In this document: piece by piece, positions 1 through 11,556 of the stretch
Position numbering within the stretch: position 1 is the first letter of the stretch
Layout: the number at the start of each line of letters is the position of its first letter
Source: Bog-473 sp963782415
GTDB lineage: Bacteria; Actinomycetota; Acidimicrobiia; Acidimicrobiales; RAAP-2
Assembly: GCA_963782415.1 (NCBI GenBank)
Contig: CAWAJT010000008.1
Span: 310,001-374,000 of the forward strand
DNA: 64,000 nucleotides
Direction: 5' to 3'
The notes under the pieces: model-generated
Database searches by the model: none
The model's input: the letters and a program-made list of their open reading frames with translations, nothing else
What the model was told of the DNA's origin: nothing
Made by a program: the position numbers and the translations under genes

Positions 1-378
1 CCGTTCTCCATCGTGCACTTGACAGGTGGCTTGCCAACCCTGACAGAGCGAATGTCAGAACGCTCGTGGAATCAGCCTTTGACTCATTTGATGAGCTCGC
101 AGGAGCATGCACGATCGCGATGCACTACGAGAATCAAGAGACTCCGCCTGCGAATTGATTGCAGCGCGGCTACCTGATCGGGAGCCAATCTGCGCTCAGA
201 GTGTAAATCGCCAGTCGCTTGACAAAATTTGGGACCATGGCTTAGGGTTCGCCCAGCTCCTCGGGAGATGGTCGCAGGCGGAACAGCTTTGGACTGTAAT
301 CCGGGGGAAGGCGCTGTTTGGCCGAGGGTCGAATCGGGTTTCACGATTGGCGATGAAGTCCAAGCCGGGGGGCAAGTA
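1..378. other. non-coding left edge
   Basis: No convincing gene. Open frames here have no recognisable domain. The stretch probably carries the promoter of the secreted protein that starts at 379; a purine-rich GGGGGGCAAG lies just upstream of that ATG. Confidence 0.4.
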
Positions 379-2630
379 ATGAAGCTACGAATATCTTTGG
401 CAATCGTCGCGATGATGGCAGCGGCAAGCAGTTCTGCGATTATGGCTGTGCAGAGCCCCGCCAGCGCGGCCGGCGTGTCTCTTACAACACAGGTCCTCAT
501 CCCAACGGACGGGGCTACTCTCACCTCCACAGCTTCCGTCCTCGACGCGTCCGCCCAGGGATCCAATCCAATCACCGGAGTCCGGTTCGTTGCGACCGGC
601 GGATCCTTGTCCAACCAGGTAGTCGGAACTGCTGTGTCAACCCTGTACGGCTGGATCGCGTTGTGGAACGTGACCACCGTTCCCAACGGGACCTACACGC
701 TACAAAGCATTGCAACCGACAACCAGGGAAACACAACAACAAGTACGGGAGTAAGCGTTACCGTTGAAAACACACTTCAGTCCGCTGATGCGAAATTACG
801 TCGCCGCAGTCCAGAAGGCTCAATCAATTGTGGCCGCGTCTCCTTACGCGGAAAATGCCGATGCAGCCAACTTTGTTCAAGGGATCACCAACTACAGTCT
901 GTCGCAGGCGCTGGGATTAACGGCCGATCAGCCACTTATGGAGGTTGATCCCACGCCCAACGTGCGTCTGGGCTTTAGCAACCCCGACAATCTGTACTAC
1001 ACATCTCGAGTCTCAGATCAAGATTCGTACACGATTACCGGGAATCGGGGAACATCGACCGGCTTCCTGATCGAAGCCTTGGCCGGCATTCCAGGGGATG
1101 GCAGCAGCGCCGGAGCCGTAACCTCTTCGATGCTGGGCAGCCAGATTCATTATGCAGCTGACGGTTCGTTTTCGATCACCCTGAGTCCCACCCAGCCCGC
1201 TACCGGCGATTGGATGCCGCTGAACCCCGGAACCGACAATCTCATTGTCAGGTTCTCGTTTCAGAACTGGGCGACCGAGCAGCCCGGTTCGATCAGCATT
1301 ACTAAGATCGGCGGCCCAGGCACCGATGTCGTCGATGTGACTCCAACTCTTGGCGCAACCATGCTTAACGAGGCTGCGACTTCCATTCCACTTCAGGCCC
1401 AGTTCTATGTGAACCAGAGCAAGCAACTGGCCCTGCTCGGGTCGAACCGAGTCGTCGGACCAATGAAGGCTCAGGGTCAGCAGGGTACCGACACGGAACA
1501 GTGGAACGTGACTGGGAACTACAATCTCGACAGTAATCAGTCACTGATCATCAAGATCAAGGATGCTCCGCTTTCCGTGGCCAGTTACTCCGGCATCGTC
1601 CTGAATACCCCTCTGTTCGACAGTCTCGAATTTGTATATCACCAGGCGAGCTTGAACCATGCCCAGGTCTGGGTGGACCCGGATGGCTATATCTACTATG
1701 TCGTCAGCTCCCAGGATCCAGGTGTTCCAAACTGGCTCAACGATGAGGGTCAGAACACTGGGACGATCTTCGCTCGCTGGCAAGGTGTTGCCGGCACCTT
1801 GGGATCGCAATATGCCCCGGTACTGACCGTGGTCAATAACTCGGCCGTTCATTCGGCGCTCCCGGCAGACATGCCGACGGTGACTCCGACGCAGCGCGTA
1901 TCGAGCCAGGAGTTGCGCACCACCGAGGTCCTGAGTCGATTCCAAAATGCTGATCCAGCCAGGCCCGAGCTTCTCAGAAGGTTGCAGGCAATAGAGACAC
2001 TCCTCGGTCAGAATTTGCCCGAGCAGACTCTCTATGTTCCGTCCACTCCACCGACGACCGCTGTGGTTCTCCCCGCTGATAACGCCACGATTGCAAGTGG
2101 AAGCTACCTCGACGCCATTGCACAGAGCCCGGCCGGGATCACCTCGGTCCGCTTCATATTGAGCGGAGGAGCGCTGACGGAGCAAGCGATTGGGGCAGGC
2201 TTGCCGACCCTCCTCGGCTGGGTCGCCCCACTGGATACGACGACCCTTCCAAACGGGACCTACACACTGCAAAGCGTCGCGACCCGACAACAATGGAAAT
2301 AGCACCACAAGTCCCGGAGTCACCGTTGCGGTGAACAACGCTGCACCGAATACAGCGGTGGTATTGCCAGCCAGCGGAGCCACCGTGTCTGGTTCGCAGA
2401 TCCTCGACGCCACCGCCTCGCCCGGAGTACATGGCGTGCAGTACGAACTCAGCGGGGGAAGCCTGAACGACTCTGTGATTGCGACCGGCACTCCCACCAT
2501 CTGGGGTTGGTTGGTCAAGTGGGACACGACCTCGGTGCCGAACGGCACATACTCGCTCCAAAGCGTGGCTTCGTACTCCGGCGGCGTTACCGGGACGAGC
2601 CCAGGGGTCACCATCACAGTGGCCAACTGA
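379..2630 (+). pseudogene. secreted Ig-like / DUF1214-like / Ig-like protein, two frameshifts
   Basis: The reading starts at ATG 379 with a signal peptide (hydrophobic stretch, then AxA-type site near residue 32). A first Ig-like module (about nt 480-770) ends in a conserved PNGTYTLQS block. The middle (about nt 770-1850) resembles the DUF1214 protein encoded at 8890-9996: both share YHQA(S/T)LN and DPGVPNWL. Two further Ig-like modules follow (about 2040-2290 and 2340-2630), each repeating the SGG...GW...PNGTY pattern. The frame changes near 775 (dropping one C gives ENTFSPLM) and near 2287 (dropping one C from ACCCGAC gives ATDNNGN). Both are +1 events that leave the flanking protein sequence perfectly sensible, so the loss is recent or a sequencing error. 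Probably exported and cell-surface; its reaction is unknown. Confidence 0.7.
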
Positions 2631-2908
2631 CGCTGTTTGATGCAAAGGTCTTTGTGGTAGGGAGAACGCTTCTTGGACACCGTGAAAATCGCGATGCGTT
2701 CGGCATCCGCAAATGGACCTCACCTTTGCACTACTCAAAGCAGGCGGCATCCGGAGCCAACGAAGGAAAACACATGGAGCGGCATAAGGCGGCTTCGAGC
2801 TGCAGAGTGTGAACGCACAGGGTTGAACGGCTCAGTGGTATCCCCTAAATCGACGTGTCGTAAAGAGGCCGCATCGAACCCGGCGCCACTCGGCAAAGCG
2901 ACCGGCGA

Positions 2909-3900
2909 TCAGCTCCCGACATGAGCAGCCAGGAATCGACGAATCTCCTCAGTCAGCTCGTCGTCTTCGGGAGCGCCAAAGAACCCGCCGTGGGGCATGG
3001 CCTCGAACACGTGGAGTTGAGCATCGACACCGCCGTTTCGAAGCTTCCGGTGCATCCGAACTGCGTTGGACAAAAGCAGGTCACGGGTTCCCGCTTGCAC
3101 GAAGGTCGGTGGGAAGGGGGAACTGAGATCGCCGAACAGCGGCGACAGATAGGGGTGTCGCAGATCGTGCTCACCTGCATACAACTCGATCGAGTCGGCC
3201 AGACTCTCGGTCAACACGTTGTCGATGCCAAGATTTGTGTGGAATGAGTCGCCGGACTCGGTCAGATCGACTTCGGGCGTCAGCAGGACGAGGGCGACCG
3301 GAAGGGGAAAACCCTCGTCACGCGCACGGAGAATCATGGCGGCAGCCAAGTTGCCACCTGCTGAGCCCCCTCCCACCACGATCTGTTCGGGCGCCCGTCT
3401 ATCAGCAGACCTCGATAGACGGCAAGGACGTCATCGAGCGCAGCAGGGTAGGGGTGGTCAGGGGGCATCCGATAATCGACGGACCACGTCTGCATCTGCA
3501 CTTGGGCCGCCATCCTTCGTCCCATCACTTCGCACGCCTTGCCGCCGCCCATCAGCAGCGAGCCGCCGTGGATGTCCAAATAGATGGGCTGCGTATCCCC
3601 GCCCTCGTCCACACCCTCTGGGGTGACAACGAACACGGGTACCCCACCGACCGATCTGGATGCAACGGACGAGCGGAGGTGTCCGACCTGTGCACCCATG
3701 ACGGTGACGAGCAACTCGTCAGTTTCTTTGATCAGCGTCCGCCATCCGGCGATGTCCCTCGGCACCACCCGTGCTGCACCGCCACCGAACAGCTCCATGC
3801 CAAGAAACTGCTGTGCTTGTTTGCTCACAGATTTCGGCACAGGTATGAACCTGGAAACCGTGCGTCCGGTGATGCCGAGCTCTTCGTGATTCACCGACAT
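2909..3900 (-). pseudogene. alpha/beta hydrolase fold-3 (HSL/esterase type), one frameshift
   Basis: This is a hormone-sensitive-lipase-type carboxylesterase. The upstream part carries the oxyanion-hole motif HGGS, the downstream part the nucleophile elbow GGSAGG, the acid in GTRDLLL and the catalytic histidine in MPHGG. The two parts are in different frames. The break is near 3390 on the minus strand: adding one G to the GGG run gives DGAPEQIVVGGGSAGG, a normal reading for the family. The start is taken at ATG 3898-3900 (MSVNHEEL); residues further upstream in the open frame look non-coding. Total length would be about 330 aa, usual for the family. Substrate unknown; the neighbouring P450, ALDH and CrtC-like genes suggest catabolism of a hydrophobic ester. 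Confidence 0.75.
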
Positions 3901-4383
3901 CCATGGCTCCCTTCGAAGGTGGCTCGCTCTCCTTTGCACGGTACTGGAGACATCGAGACGGAGTCGAGCCTTCACGCTTCACGTTCGTCTCAAAGGGAGC
4001 TAGAGGAACTTGGGATACGAATGGCGATCAGCGTTGGTAGGAAGCAGCGAGGATCTCCGACGTGTGGTGTGCCTGAGTACGGCTCCGGCAATGATCGCTT
4101 CTTGGTACGGCTCGAAAGGTTTCAAGCTTGCCATCGGCGCTGCCGACGAATGACGCCGCGATCCTCAAACGTTGCCAGTGCATCCTCGAAGAGCGACTAG
4201 GAGGTGGTCCTTGGCGCTGCGGTGTCGCTCAATTTGGGTTGGCACCCTCGACAACTTTGACACCGTCCTTTTAGAATCGGCGCGAATGGATTGGATCTCG
4301 CCATCTAGTTGTCCAGGGACCCGGAGTCGCCCCTAGCGAATCTCACCGCAGCTGACTTCATTGGATCGACACCTCGTCATAGG
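3901..4383. other. intergenic, no gene seen
   Basis: The long plus-strand open frame that crosses this stretch is the antisense shadow of the hydrolase gene and has no domain. It should contain the promoter of the hydrolase and the 3' end of the CrtC/DUF7064-like gene; no clear hairpin was found. Confidence 0.4.
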
Positions 4384-5564
4384 TCAGGCCGGTGGAACGA
4401 GCAGCGAGAAGCCCATGACCCCCGCCTCGGCGACGTCGTAGCAGAGGGTGTCGTAGGGCTCGACGAGGCCGTAGGTGACTTCACCGTCGCACGTGATGCG
4501 GCAGTGATGCTGGTCCTGACCGGCCAGCCGGCTGCGCACGGCGGGGTCGTTCACGTCGAAGGTCTCCCCGTGGACCACGACGTCGTCACCGGTTGCCACC
4601 GCCATGCCGTGCCAGAGGTCGCCGTCGGGCGTGCCGCCGTTGGGGCCGCCGTACATGGCACAACGGAGGAAGGCGATCTGGTTGCCCAGACGCTCGAACG
4701 ACATCGTCTTGACGGTGTCGTCGGCAAAGACCAGATCGACCTCGCCGCTCAGCAGGAGGTGCGTCTCTGGCTCGAAGCGCATCCGGTGGATGCGCCTGGC
4801 CAGCGTCCCGCTGCGCTTGCGGGCGTCGCCGAGGTTGTAGAGGACGTGGTCGCCCCAGATGCCGAAGTCCTCGAACTCCACCCACTCGCCGCTGTGCGGG
4901 TGCTGCATCCCCATGTAGCGCCCGGGCCCGCCGACGCCATCGCGCGTGGCCCCAGTGGTGGTCGCGGGTGCCGAGGTGTGTCGTCGTCGAGAGATCGAAC
5001 CTCTCGCCATGGGCCACGACCCAGCCCTCTTGGCGCCCGAAGCCGTCGTAGCCCGCCACCGGACTCACGGCGCGGCCGCCCACGATCATGCCGGCGCCCA
5101 GTTGACGGAAGACGGGCCGTTTCGTGTCGAGCCACGTGATGTCGAAGGACACACCGTGCTCGGTGGGGTCGAGGACGAGTCGCCATTGGCGGAAGGGCTC
5201 GACGACCTCGAAGTGGAAGGGGCCCAGGTTCATCTCCATGCGGTCGTTGGGGCACTTCTGGTGGGCCCGTACGGTGGTGTGGCGGCCGCGGACGTTCACG
5301 ATGCCGAAGGCCTCGGCCGTGCCGAGGTTCGGGTAGAACGCGAGCCCGATGACCACCAGGAGCTCACCCACTTTGTCCTGGCAGGTGAACCACACGCGGC
5401 TCGTAGGCCTGCGCGTCGGGTGTCCACATGACGCGTACGGGATAGGGCGCGTTGTGGATGAGGAATTCGTCGAGGCCGGACAGCGGCGCATGCTCCCTGG
5501 AAGCGGGGTAGGGCGAGGCGCTGGAGTTGGTAGCACCCCGCGTGCCGGTATCGGTTGGGGTCAT
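4384..5564 (-). pseudogene. CrtC/AttH-like (DUF7064-type) lipocalin-fold protein, two frameshifts
   Basis: Start ATG 5562-5564 overlaps the stop of the aldehyde dehydrogenase (ATGA), so the two are co-transcribed. Three pieces in successive frames read as one protein of about 390 aa. Near 5390 one extra C splits AYE-RVWFTCQD; near 4950 one extra C splits the RDHHWG-TRDGVGG region. The RDH(H/S)WG signature, followed by a second beta-rich half with acidic and aromatic residues, is what I associate with the actinobacterial DUF7064/carotenoid 1,2-hydratase-like group. Enzymatic function is not established for that group; association with a dehydrogenase and P450 suggests processing of an isoprenoid or steroid-like compound. 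The family name is from memory and less certain than the frame analysis. Confidence 0.55.
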
Positions 5565-7014
5565 GCGCCGTAGATCGACTTGTACTCGAGGTAGCCGTCC
5601 AGGCCGACTGGCCCGTACTCACGGCCGATGCCACTCTGCTTGTAACCGCCGAAGGGTGACCAGAGATCGGGAGCGAACCCGTTGAGGCCCACCATGCCCG
5701 TGCGCATCCGGCGCGCCAACTCGCTGGCGTGGGCGCGATCCTCAGACCAGACCGAGCCGGCCAGGCCGAAGGGGGAGTCGTTGGCGATACGTAGGGCGTC
5801 GTCCTCGTCGTCGTAGGGAATGACGCACACGACGGGCCCAAAAACTTCCTCTCTCGCCACCGTCATGGCGTTGTCCACGTCGGCCAGGAGGGTCGGGCGC
5901 CACATACCAGCCGGCAGCGCCGGAGTCGGGCGTTGCACCGGTGCCGCCCACCACGGTGCGAGCCCCCTCAGCCTCCGCCTGGCGCAGGTAGTCGAGGACC
6001 CGCTCCCGCTGGCGTTGCGTCACCAGCGGCCCGACGTAGGTCGAGGGGTCACCAGGGTCGCCCACCACGATGCCGTCGACCATGGCGGCCAGCGTGTCGA
6101 CTGTCTCGACGTACCGATGCCTCGACGCCAGTATCCGGGTCTGTGCCGACGCAGGCCTGTCCGTTGTTCAGGAATGAGGCGAATTTGAGCCCGGCGGCGG
6201 TCCGAGCGAGATCGGCGTCGTCGAGCACGATCGCGGCTGACTTGCCTCCGAGTTCCAGGCTGCAACGGGCCAGCCGCTCGCCGCAGATGCCGGCGATCCG
6301 CCTCCCTACGGCGCTGCTGCCGGTGAAAGCAATCTTGTCGACATCGCCGTGGCGCACCAGATGCTCGCCGGCCTCCCGACCACCGACCAGGATGCTGACA
6401 ACCCCCTCGGGGATCCCGGCTTCGTGGACGATATCGGCCAGGAGGAGCGCGTCGAGCGGCGCCTCCGGTGCCGCCTTCACCACGATGGTGCAACCCGCCA
6501 GGAGCGCAGGGGCGAGCTTGGGCATGATCACGAGCTGCGGGACGTTCCACGGCGTGATCGCGCCGACGACCCCGACCGGCTCGCGACGAACGAGGGTGCC
6601 GGCGTTGGGGCCGCTGCCCGGCTGCTCCCAGGCGATGGCCTGTGCCGCTTGGAGGAAGGTTTCAAGCATGGCAGCGCCGCCGGGGCCCTGGGCTAGCTCA
6701 GCGAACCAGCGCGGTGACCCCATCTCGGCGATGACGACCTCGGTCATGTCCGCTACTCGCTCCTGGTAGGCGTGGAGGAGCCGCGCAACCGCATCCGCCC
6801 GCTCGTCAGGAGTGAGTTGTGGCCAGGGCGAGTCGTCGAAGGCTCGGCGGGCCGCCGCGACGGCGCAGTCCACGTCCAACTCGGTGGCGCAGGGAACGGA
6901 GCCGATCGGCTCGCCCGTGTGAGGTGAGACCACCGTGATGCGCTCGTTGCCGGTTCCAGGCTGCCACTGACCGCCGATGTAGAGGCTGTCGTACTCGGTA
7001 CGCACGGCCGTCAT
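5561..7014 (-). pseudogene. NAD(P)-dependent aldehyde dehydrogenase, two frameshifts
   Basis: Classic ALDH-superfamily sequence from MTAVRTEYD: NAD-binding FTGSSAVG, general-base region ELGGKSA, catalytic cysteine in NNGQAC, then the C-terminal EEVFGPV and PFGGYKQSG blocks. Total length about 480 aa is normal. The frame is lost near 6145 (one extra C in GACCCGG; dropping it gives TDRILASRH) and near 5905 (one extra G after GCGCCC; dropping it gives YVAPTLLADV). It would oxidise an aldehyde to the acid in the cytosol. It is the first gene of a two-gene operon with the CrtC/DUF7064-like gene, which it overlaps by 4 nt. Confidence 0.85.
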
Positions 7015-7335
7015 CCTCTGCCGTTCCCAATGTCCAGCGTTGTGGGCAGTGCTTTGGAGTAGTCGGACGTAGCTATCCGTGTTCTAGGTACAAAGAACCG
7101 ACAGCGAACAGGCTGAGCAGGTTGATGGCGACTGTTCACCTGATTGACCTCCGATCTCGTGGGAAACCTTCGACGGCCAACGCCTGCCGAGCGGAATTCG
7201 ACGTTGGTCCCCGCTCCTCGGAAGGCTTGTCCGGACGTTCAAATGAGCCCGTTGTGGTCCGCATATGACTGCGTACAAGTCCTCATAGTGACCTCGCTAT
7301 CAGGAGAGAAGTTGGCGAAGAGAAACACGTGACCT
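7015..7335. other. intergenic, no gene seen
   Basis: The 321 bp between the ALDH start and the P450 stop, both on the minus strand, holds no recognisable gene. It is expected to contain the ALDH-operon promoter; I could not assign -35/-10 boxes with confidence. Confidence 0.4.
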
Positions 7336-8574
7336 TCACATCCGGGGGCGAAATGTAACTGGGAGACTGGTCGGCGAACGGAAGGTCATGCCGCGAATGT
7401 GGGGATCGAGATCTCCTGGATCAAGGACAATGTCATCCAATCGATCGAACAGAACGTTGAGCATGACAGCCGTCTCGAGGCGGGCGAGATGCATACCCAA
7501 ACACATGTGAGGTCCAGCACCAAACGCAATATGCGGTGCTGGCGGCCGGTGAATGTCGAAAGATTCAGCATCCTCCCAGCGAGATTCGTCCCGGTTGGCC
7601 GAACCTATGACGGGCGAGATCGTCGCTCCCTCAGGGATCCGCTTACCACCCAGTTCGAGGTCACACGCCGCCGTCCGGGCAACCATCGTGAGAGGAGTCT
7701 CGAAGCGGAGCCCTTCCTCAATAGCCTGGGGGATCAAAACCCGCGCTTGTCGAAGCTCTTCGAATTGGTCCGGATGAGTGAGCAAAAGGAAGAGCAGATT
7801 GCCTGAAGATCGGAAGGTCGTCTCGAGTCCTGCTGGAAGCAAGAGCCTCAGAAACGAACAGATGGCTTCGTCAGTGAGCCTCTCTCCGTCAACTTCAGCT
7901 TCGACAAGATCGTTGATGACGTCATCAGAAGGCGTGGAACGGCGTGTGTCGATAAGGACTTGAAAGTACTCGCTCAACTCCAAGGAAGCGGAATAGCCAG
8001 ACTCCATTGCGCCGGCAATGCCGATCAAGCGGATCGATAAGTCACGAAAACGTCCAGGTCGTCTCTTGGCAATCCGAGAATCGACGCGATCACCCTCGTC
8101 GGAAACTCGAAAGTCAGGGATTGAACCAAGTCTGCATGACCACGTTCTGTCACTTCGTCGAGCAATTCGTGACATACGGGAGCGATGACCTCGGGTTCCC
8201 ATCGACCTAGGGACTTCTCCTTGAAGGCGTTCGCGACCAGATTTCGATGGGCTCGGTGCGCAGGGCCGTCCATTCCGAGAATGGTTTCGCCCATGACCAA
8301 GCCGACGGTGTCGTTGTAGCCCGACGAATTGAATGACTTAAGTCTCGCGGAAAACCCACGACACGTCTTCGTACCGAAAGACTGACCACTGCTCTTCGGG
8401 GATGAATTCTGGGGGAAGGTGTGACAGGTCGGCCAGAGTGCCGCGCATGACTGGCTCTTCGACTCGCTGCCGGGCGAACTGAGGATACGGGTCCCGAGCT
8501 GTGCCGGCCACCGCCTCGAAGAGAGCGAATGGGTCATCCGTCTTGTTGGTCACGCGGGATTGAATTCCTTCCAT
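7336..8574 (-). pseudogene. cytochrome P450, two frameshifts
   Basis: A soluble bacterial P450 of about 405 aa, start ATG 8572-8574 (MEGIQSRV). Signatures in order: I-helix AGLETT, the ExxR of the K-helix in EEGLRFE, and the haem-binding loop FGAGPHMCLG. Two indels break it. Near 8339 one extra T in GACTTAAG makes a stop; removing it gives RETKSFNSSGY. Near 8045 one T is missing from a T run; adding it gives LDVFRDLSIRLIG. No ferredoxin or reductase gene is adjacent. The substrate cannot be read from sequence; the surrounding genes point to hydrophobic-compound oxidation. It is divergent from the DUF1214 gene, sharing an intergenic region of about 315 bp. Confidence 0.85.
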
Positions 8575-8889
8575 AACAAGAATCTTCAATAGACCACTAG
8601 AGGAACAGCACACCCATCCACGTTGGATCAAGGATGGCGAAACGAGTCTGGGCGATGGCCTGTACCCGTCAGACCTCGTGCGGGCCAGCTCGAGTAACTT
8701 CCGAGAGCGGATCGTAACCGAAAGCAGCATTTTCGTAAAGTCGGGATAGTCTACTTCTAACCCGGAATAGAACGGCTACCAACCTGGGCTTTCTCATCGG
8801 GTGTTGCGTTCCGGGCGGACACGGGTCCGGATGCAACATTTTCAGGCGAGTGGTCCGACGAATACCCCGGCGGTCTTGAAGGGATTGTG
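8575..8889. promoter_or_regulatory. divergent promoter region between P450 and DUF1214 genes
   Basis: The 315 bp separates two divergently read genes and must hold both promoters. A GAAGGG ribosome-binding site lies about 7 nt before ATG 8890. I found no convincing palindrome or paired promoter boxes. Confidence 0.4.
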
Positions 8890-9996
8890 ATGGACGAGGT
8901 GACGCAAAAAGTTGTGGACGGAACGGCGTGGAGAGAGTTCTGCGACATGCTGGCTGATGCAGGGAATACCATCTTGGAAGCGGGAAACCCTGATGACCCG
9001 CTCGATCGTGCCGAGGGCTTCCGGATGCTCACGCGACTTCTCCGGTGCGCGTTCGAGACGAAGCTGGAGTACGGTCGAAGTGAGGATCCGCAGCTGATCT
9101 GTACCTGCCACGAGACGATGAAAATCGTCGGTGAGAATCCCGACAACCACTATCTGGGCGCCTCGCTCGACGGAAAGTACGACTACCGCATATGGGGCAC
9201 ACGGGGCGAGGCAAAATGGATCAGCTTCAACCTCTTCTCGGGGGGCGGATTCGGCGGCGGCGGACCTGGGGTCGGTGCCACCATGCACGAGGAGCAGATG
9301 CACTTTGAGCCGGACGGCAGTTTTGAGGTCGTCATTTCCCAGCGCCAGCACCAGGGAAATTGGTTGCGGTCCGAGCCCGACACGCGAAGCCTGGCTATCC
9401 GACAGACCTTCCTCGACCGTCGCCACCAAGAGCACGCCATCTTGCATATTGAGTGCCTTGACGACAATGGATCGCGTGCACCATTGACCCCCGAGGAGCT
9501 CTACCTGTCACTGGTCTATGCCGGCCTGTACGTGAAGGGAGTAGCGGAGATTGGAGCTCGTTGGGCTACCCGACAAGCACAGTGGCCCAATGTCTTCACC
9601 GATGAGGCAGAGTCGGAGGACACGAACAAGTTCAAGGATCCGCAAATCAAGTGGCACCAGGCCTATTTCACTCTCGATGATGACGAAGCGCTGATCGTCG
9701 AGTTCACTCCGCCGGAATGTGAATACTGGATGATCGCTTTGCACAATCATTGGATGGAGACGCTGGACTATGTGCATCACCAAGCCACGCTGAATTGCCA
9801 CTCGGCGCAACTAGGAGCTGATGGGAGTGTGCGGTTCGTCGTCGCTGTACGTGATCCGGGGGTTCCCAACTGGCTCGATACAGCGGGCCACAACCGCGGG
9901 ACGATCGGCGTGCGGTGGGTGGGTCCCAACGTGAAGGACATCTTGCCTTCGGCAAGCGTTATCAAGCTCGACTCCCTCACTGCGAAGGGTCCATAG
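8890..9996 (+). CDS. DUF1214 domain-containing protein
   Basis: An intact cytosolic protein of 368 aa. A GTG directly precedes the ATG at 8890; the GAAGGG spacing favours the ATG. The C-terminal half carries the DUF1214-type block (WMIALHNHWMETLDY, VHHQATLN, DPGVPNWLDT) that it shares with the secreted protein at 379-2630. The central stretch is rich in glycine (GGGFGGGGPG near residue 120). No signal peptide or membrane segment is visible. DUF1214 proteins have no settled biochemical role; in actinobacteria they often sit among steroid- and terpenoid-degradation genes, which fits the neighbours (P450, sulfotransferase, SDR). Confidence 0.75.
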   Translation: MDEVTQKVVDGTAWREFCDMLADAGNTILEAGNPDDPLDRAEGFRMLTRLLRCAFETKLEYGRSEDPQLICTCHETMKIVGENPDNHYLGASLDGKYDYRIWGTRGEAKWISFNLFSGGGFGGGGPGVGATMHEEQMHFEPDGSFEVVISQRQHQGNWLRSEPDTRSLAIRQTFLDRRHQEHAILHIECLDDNGSRAPLTPEELYLSLVYAGLYVKGVAEIGARWATRQAQWPNVFTDEAESEDTNKFKDPQIKWHQAYFTLDDDEALIVEFTPPECEYWMIALHNHWMETLDYVHHQATLNCHSAQLGADGSVRFVVAVRDPGVPNWLDTAGHNRGTIGVRWVGPNVKDILPSASVIKLDSLTAKGP

Positions 9997-10336
9997 CCAC
10001 TTTCGAAACAGCGAGTCCGCGAATGGGACCAGTCTGATTGGCGTGGCCTCATCGATCTTGCTGATGCAGAGGGCTCGACGGAAATAATGCTTTCGGGCAA
10101 TACCACGCCATTTGTGGACGTCCGGCTTCCCCATTGCCACTGAACAGCACGATAGGCCGAGCGTGGAACTGATTTGACGCGGTGTATTGAAAGTGGCAAT
10201 TTCGCATCATGAAAAGGCGTGAGCCGGGGAGAACCGTGTCATCATCGGATAGTTCCGCACCTATGAAGTCAGCTGAGCGTCTACAGCCATTGGTGTCAAC
10301 AGCGCGCGGGCTGACGGCATCGAGGTCTGAGGTTCG
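9997..10336. other. intergenic, no gene seen
   Basis: About 340 bp between the DUF1214 and sulfotransferase genes, both on the plus strand. No gene or strong hairpin recognised. A GAGG ribosome-binding motif sits just before ATG 10337. Confidence 0.35.
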
Positions 10337-11482
10337 ATGAGACTCGACGTGGAGCGGATCGAGGAGGATGCGCGGACCCAAACGGGTCTCGAAGATACCG
10401 GTGGGACCCACTACCGTGAGGGCCTTGATCGTCTCGTCACATCGATGAACGATGAGGGTGGTTTGACCGAGACGGGTGTGGCGATGCAGCAGATGCGTTT
10501 GAGCATGCTGCTCGCTGCTCGGCTACAGGTCGAAGAGACCTATCGGCAGCACCCCGATATCGACAACCAAGAGGTCGGCGGACCGGTATTCGTGATTGGA
10601 TTACCCCGCACCGGAACGACCGCACTCAGTCAACTCGTGGCGGCAGATCCAAAGTTCCGCTCCCTCCGCACGTGGGAATCGGCTGCACCCGTACCTCCCC
10701 CAGAGAAGGAGACTGAAGACACTGATCCACGCATTGCTGCGACCGAAGAAGGCCTTGCCCTAATGAACGAGGCATTCCCGCTCATGCGGACGATGTACCA
10801 CTCCGAAGCGAGGACGGCGACGGAATGCCAGGACCTCATGGGCATGAGCTACAGGACAGCGCATTTCGACGGTTTCGCGCGAGTTCCCTCCTATATGGCA
10901 TGGATTGTCGATACCGATATGCGAGAGACCTATCGCTATCACCGCCGGGTCCTTCGCCTTCTCCAATGGCATTGCCCCCCCACCTTGTGGCACCTCAAAA
11001 CCCCTGTCCACACGCTCGCGCTGGATGCGCTGATCGATGCCTATCCAAAGGCGCGGTTCTTGTGGAGTCACCGTGATCCCACAAGTGTCATTGCATCTGT
11101 GTGCAGCCTGATCCACTACACCCGGAGTTGGAGTAGCGATCGGGATGATTCGTTCGAATTGGGTGCCGAGCAGCTTGAACTCTGGGGGACGGCTGTTGAG
11201 AGGGCCATGGGTTTTCGTCGGCGCGTGGGCGATGAGCGATTTGCTGATGTCAGGTTCAGCGACTTGCAGACCCAACCCCTCAAGGCAATGGCTCAAGCAC
11301 TGGATCGGGTCGGCCTACCGTTCGACGGAGAATCTCGGTTGGCGGTGCAGACTTGGGCTGAGAGCCATGAGCCTGGGTCTCACGGTACGCACTCTTACCA
11401 ACTTGCCGACTTCGGACTACAGGCAGAACAGGTGCGAGAGCGATTTGCTTCCTACTACGCAGCGTTCGACGTCGAGGTGTAG
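10337..11482 (+). CDS. PAPS-dependent sulfotransferase family protein
   Basis: Intact, 381 aa, cytosolic. The 5'-phosphosulfate-binding loop is FVIGLPRTGTT (about residues 84-94), typical of bacterial sulfotransferase-family proteins related to Stf enzymes. A second conserved region, FLWSHRDPTSVIAS, corresponds to the 3'-phosphate-binding part (Arg and Ser). It would transfer sulfate from PAPS to a hydroxyl or amine of a small molecule or lipid. The cysD and cysNC genes 8 kb downstream supply PAPS synthesis, so this enzyme may be the consumer. It is followed after 74 bp by an SDR gene in the same direction. Acceptor unknown. Confidence 0.8.
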   Translation: MRLDVERIEEDARTQTGLEDTGGTHYREGLDRLVTSMNDEGGLTETGVAMQQMRLSMLLAARLQVEETYRQHPDIDNQEVGGPVFVIGLPRTGTTALSQLVAADPKFRSLRTWESAAPVPPPEKETEDTDPRIAATEEGLALMNEAFPLMRTMYHSEARTATECQDLMGMSYRTAHFDGFARVPSYMAWIVDTDMRETYRYHRRVLRLLQWHCPPTLWHLKTPVHTLALDALIDAYPKARFLWSHRDPTSVIASVCSLIHYTRSWSSDRDDSFELGAEQLELWGTAVERAMGFRRRVGDERFADVRFSDLQTQPLKAMAQALDRVGLPFDGESRLAVQTWAESHEPGSHGTHSYQLADFGLQAEQVRERFASYYAAFDVEV

Positions 11483-11556
11483 TACACGCTCGAGCGTTAT
11501 GGCTGGTCCGATTTCTGGTCAGGTATCCGTGCAAGAACTTAGAAGAGAGGCAGAGA

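Noticed and set aside
3235..4200. 321-residue plus-strand frame across the hydrolase
   Set aside because: No domain, and it overlaps the frameshifted esterase, whose motifs are unmistakable on the minus strand.
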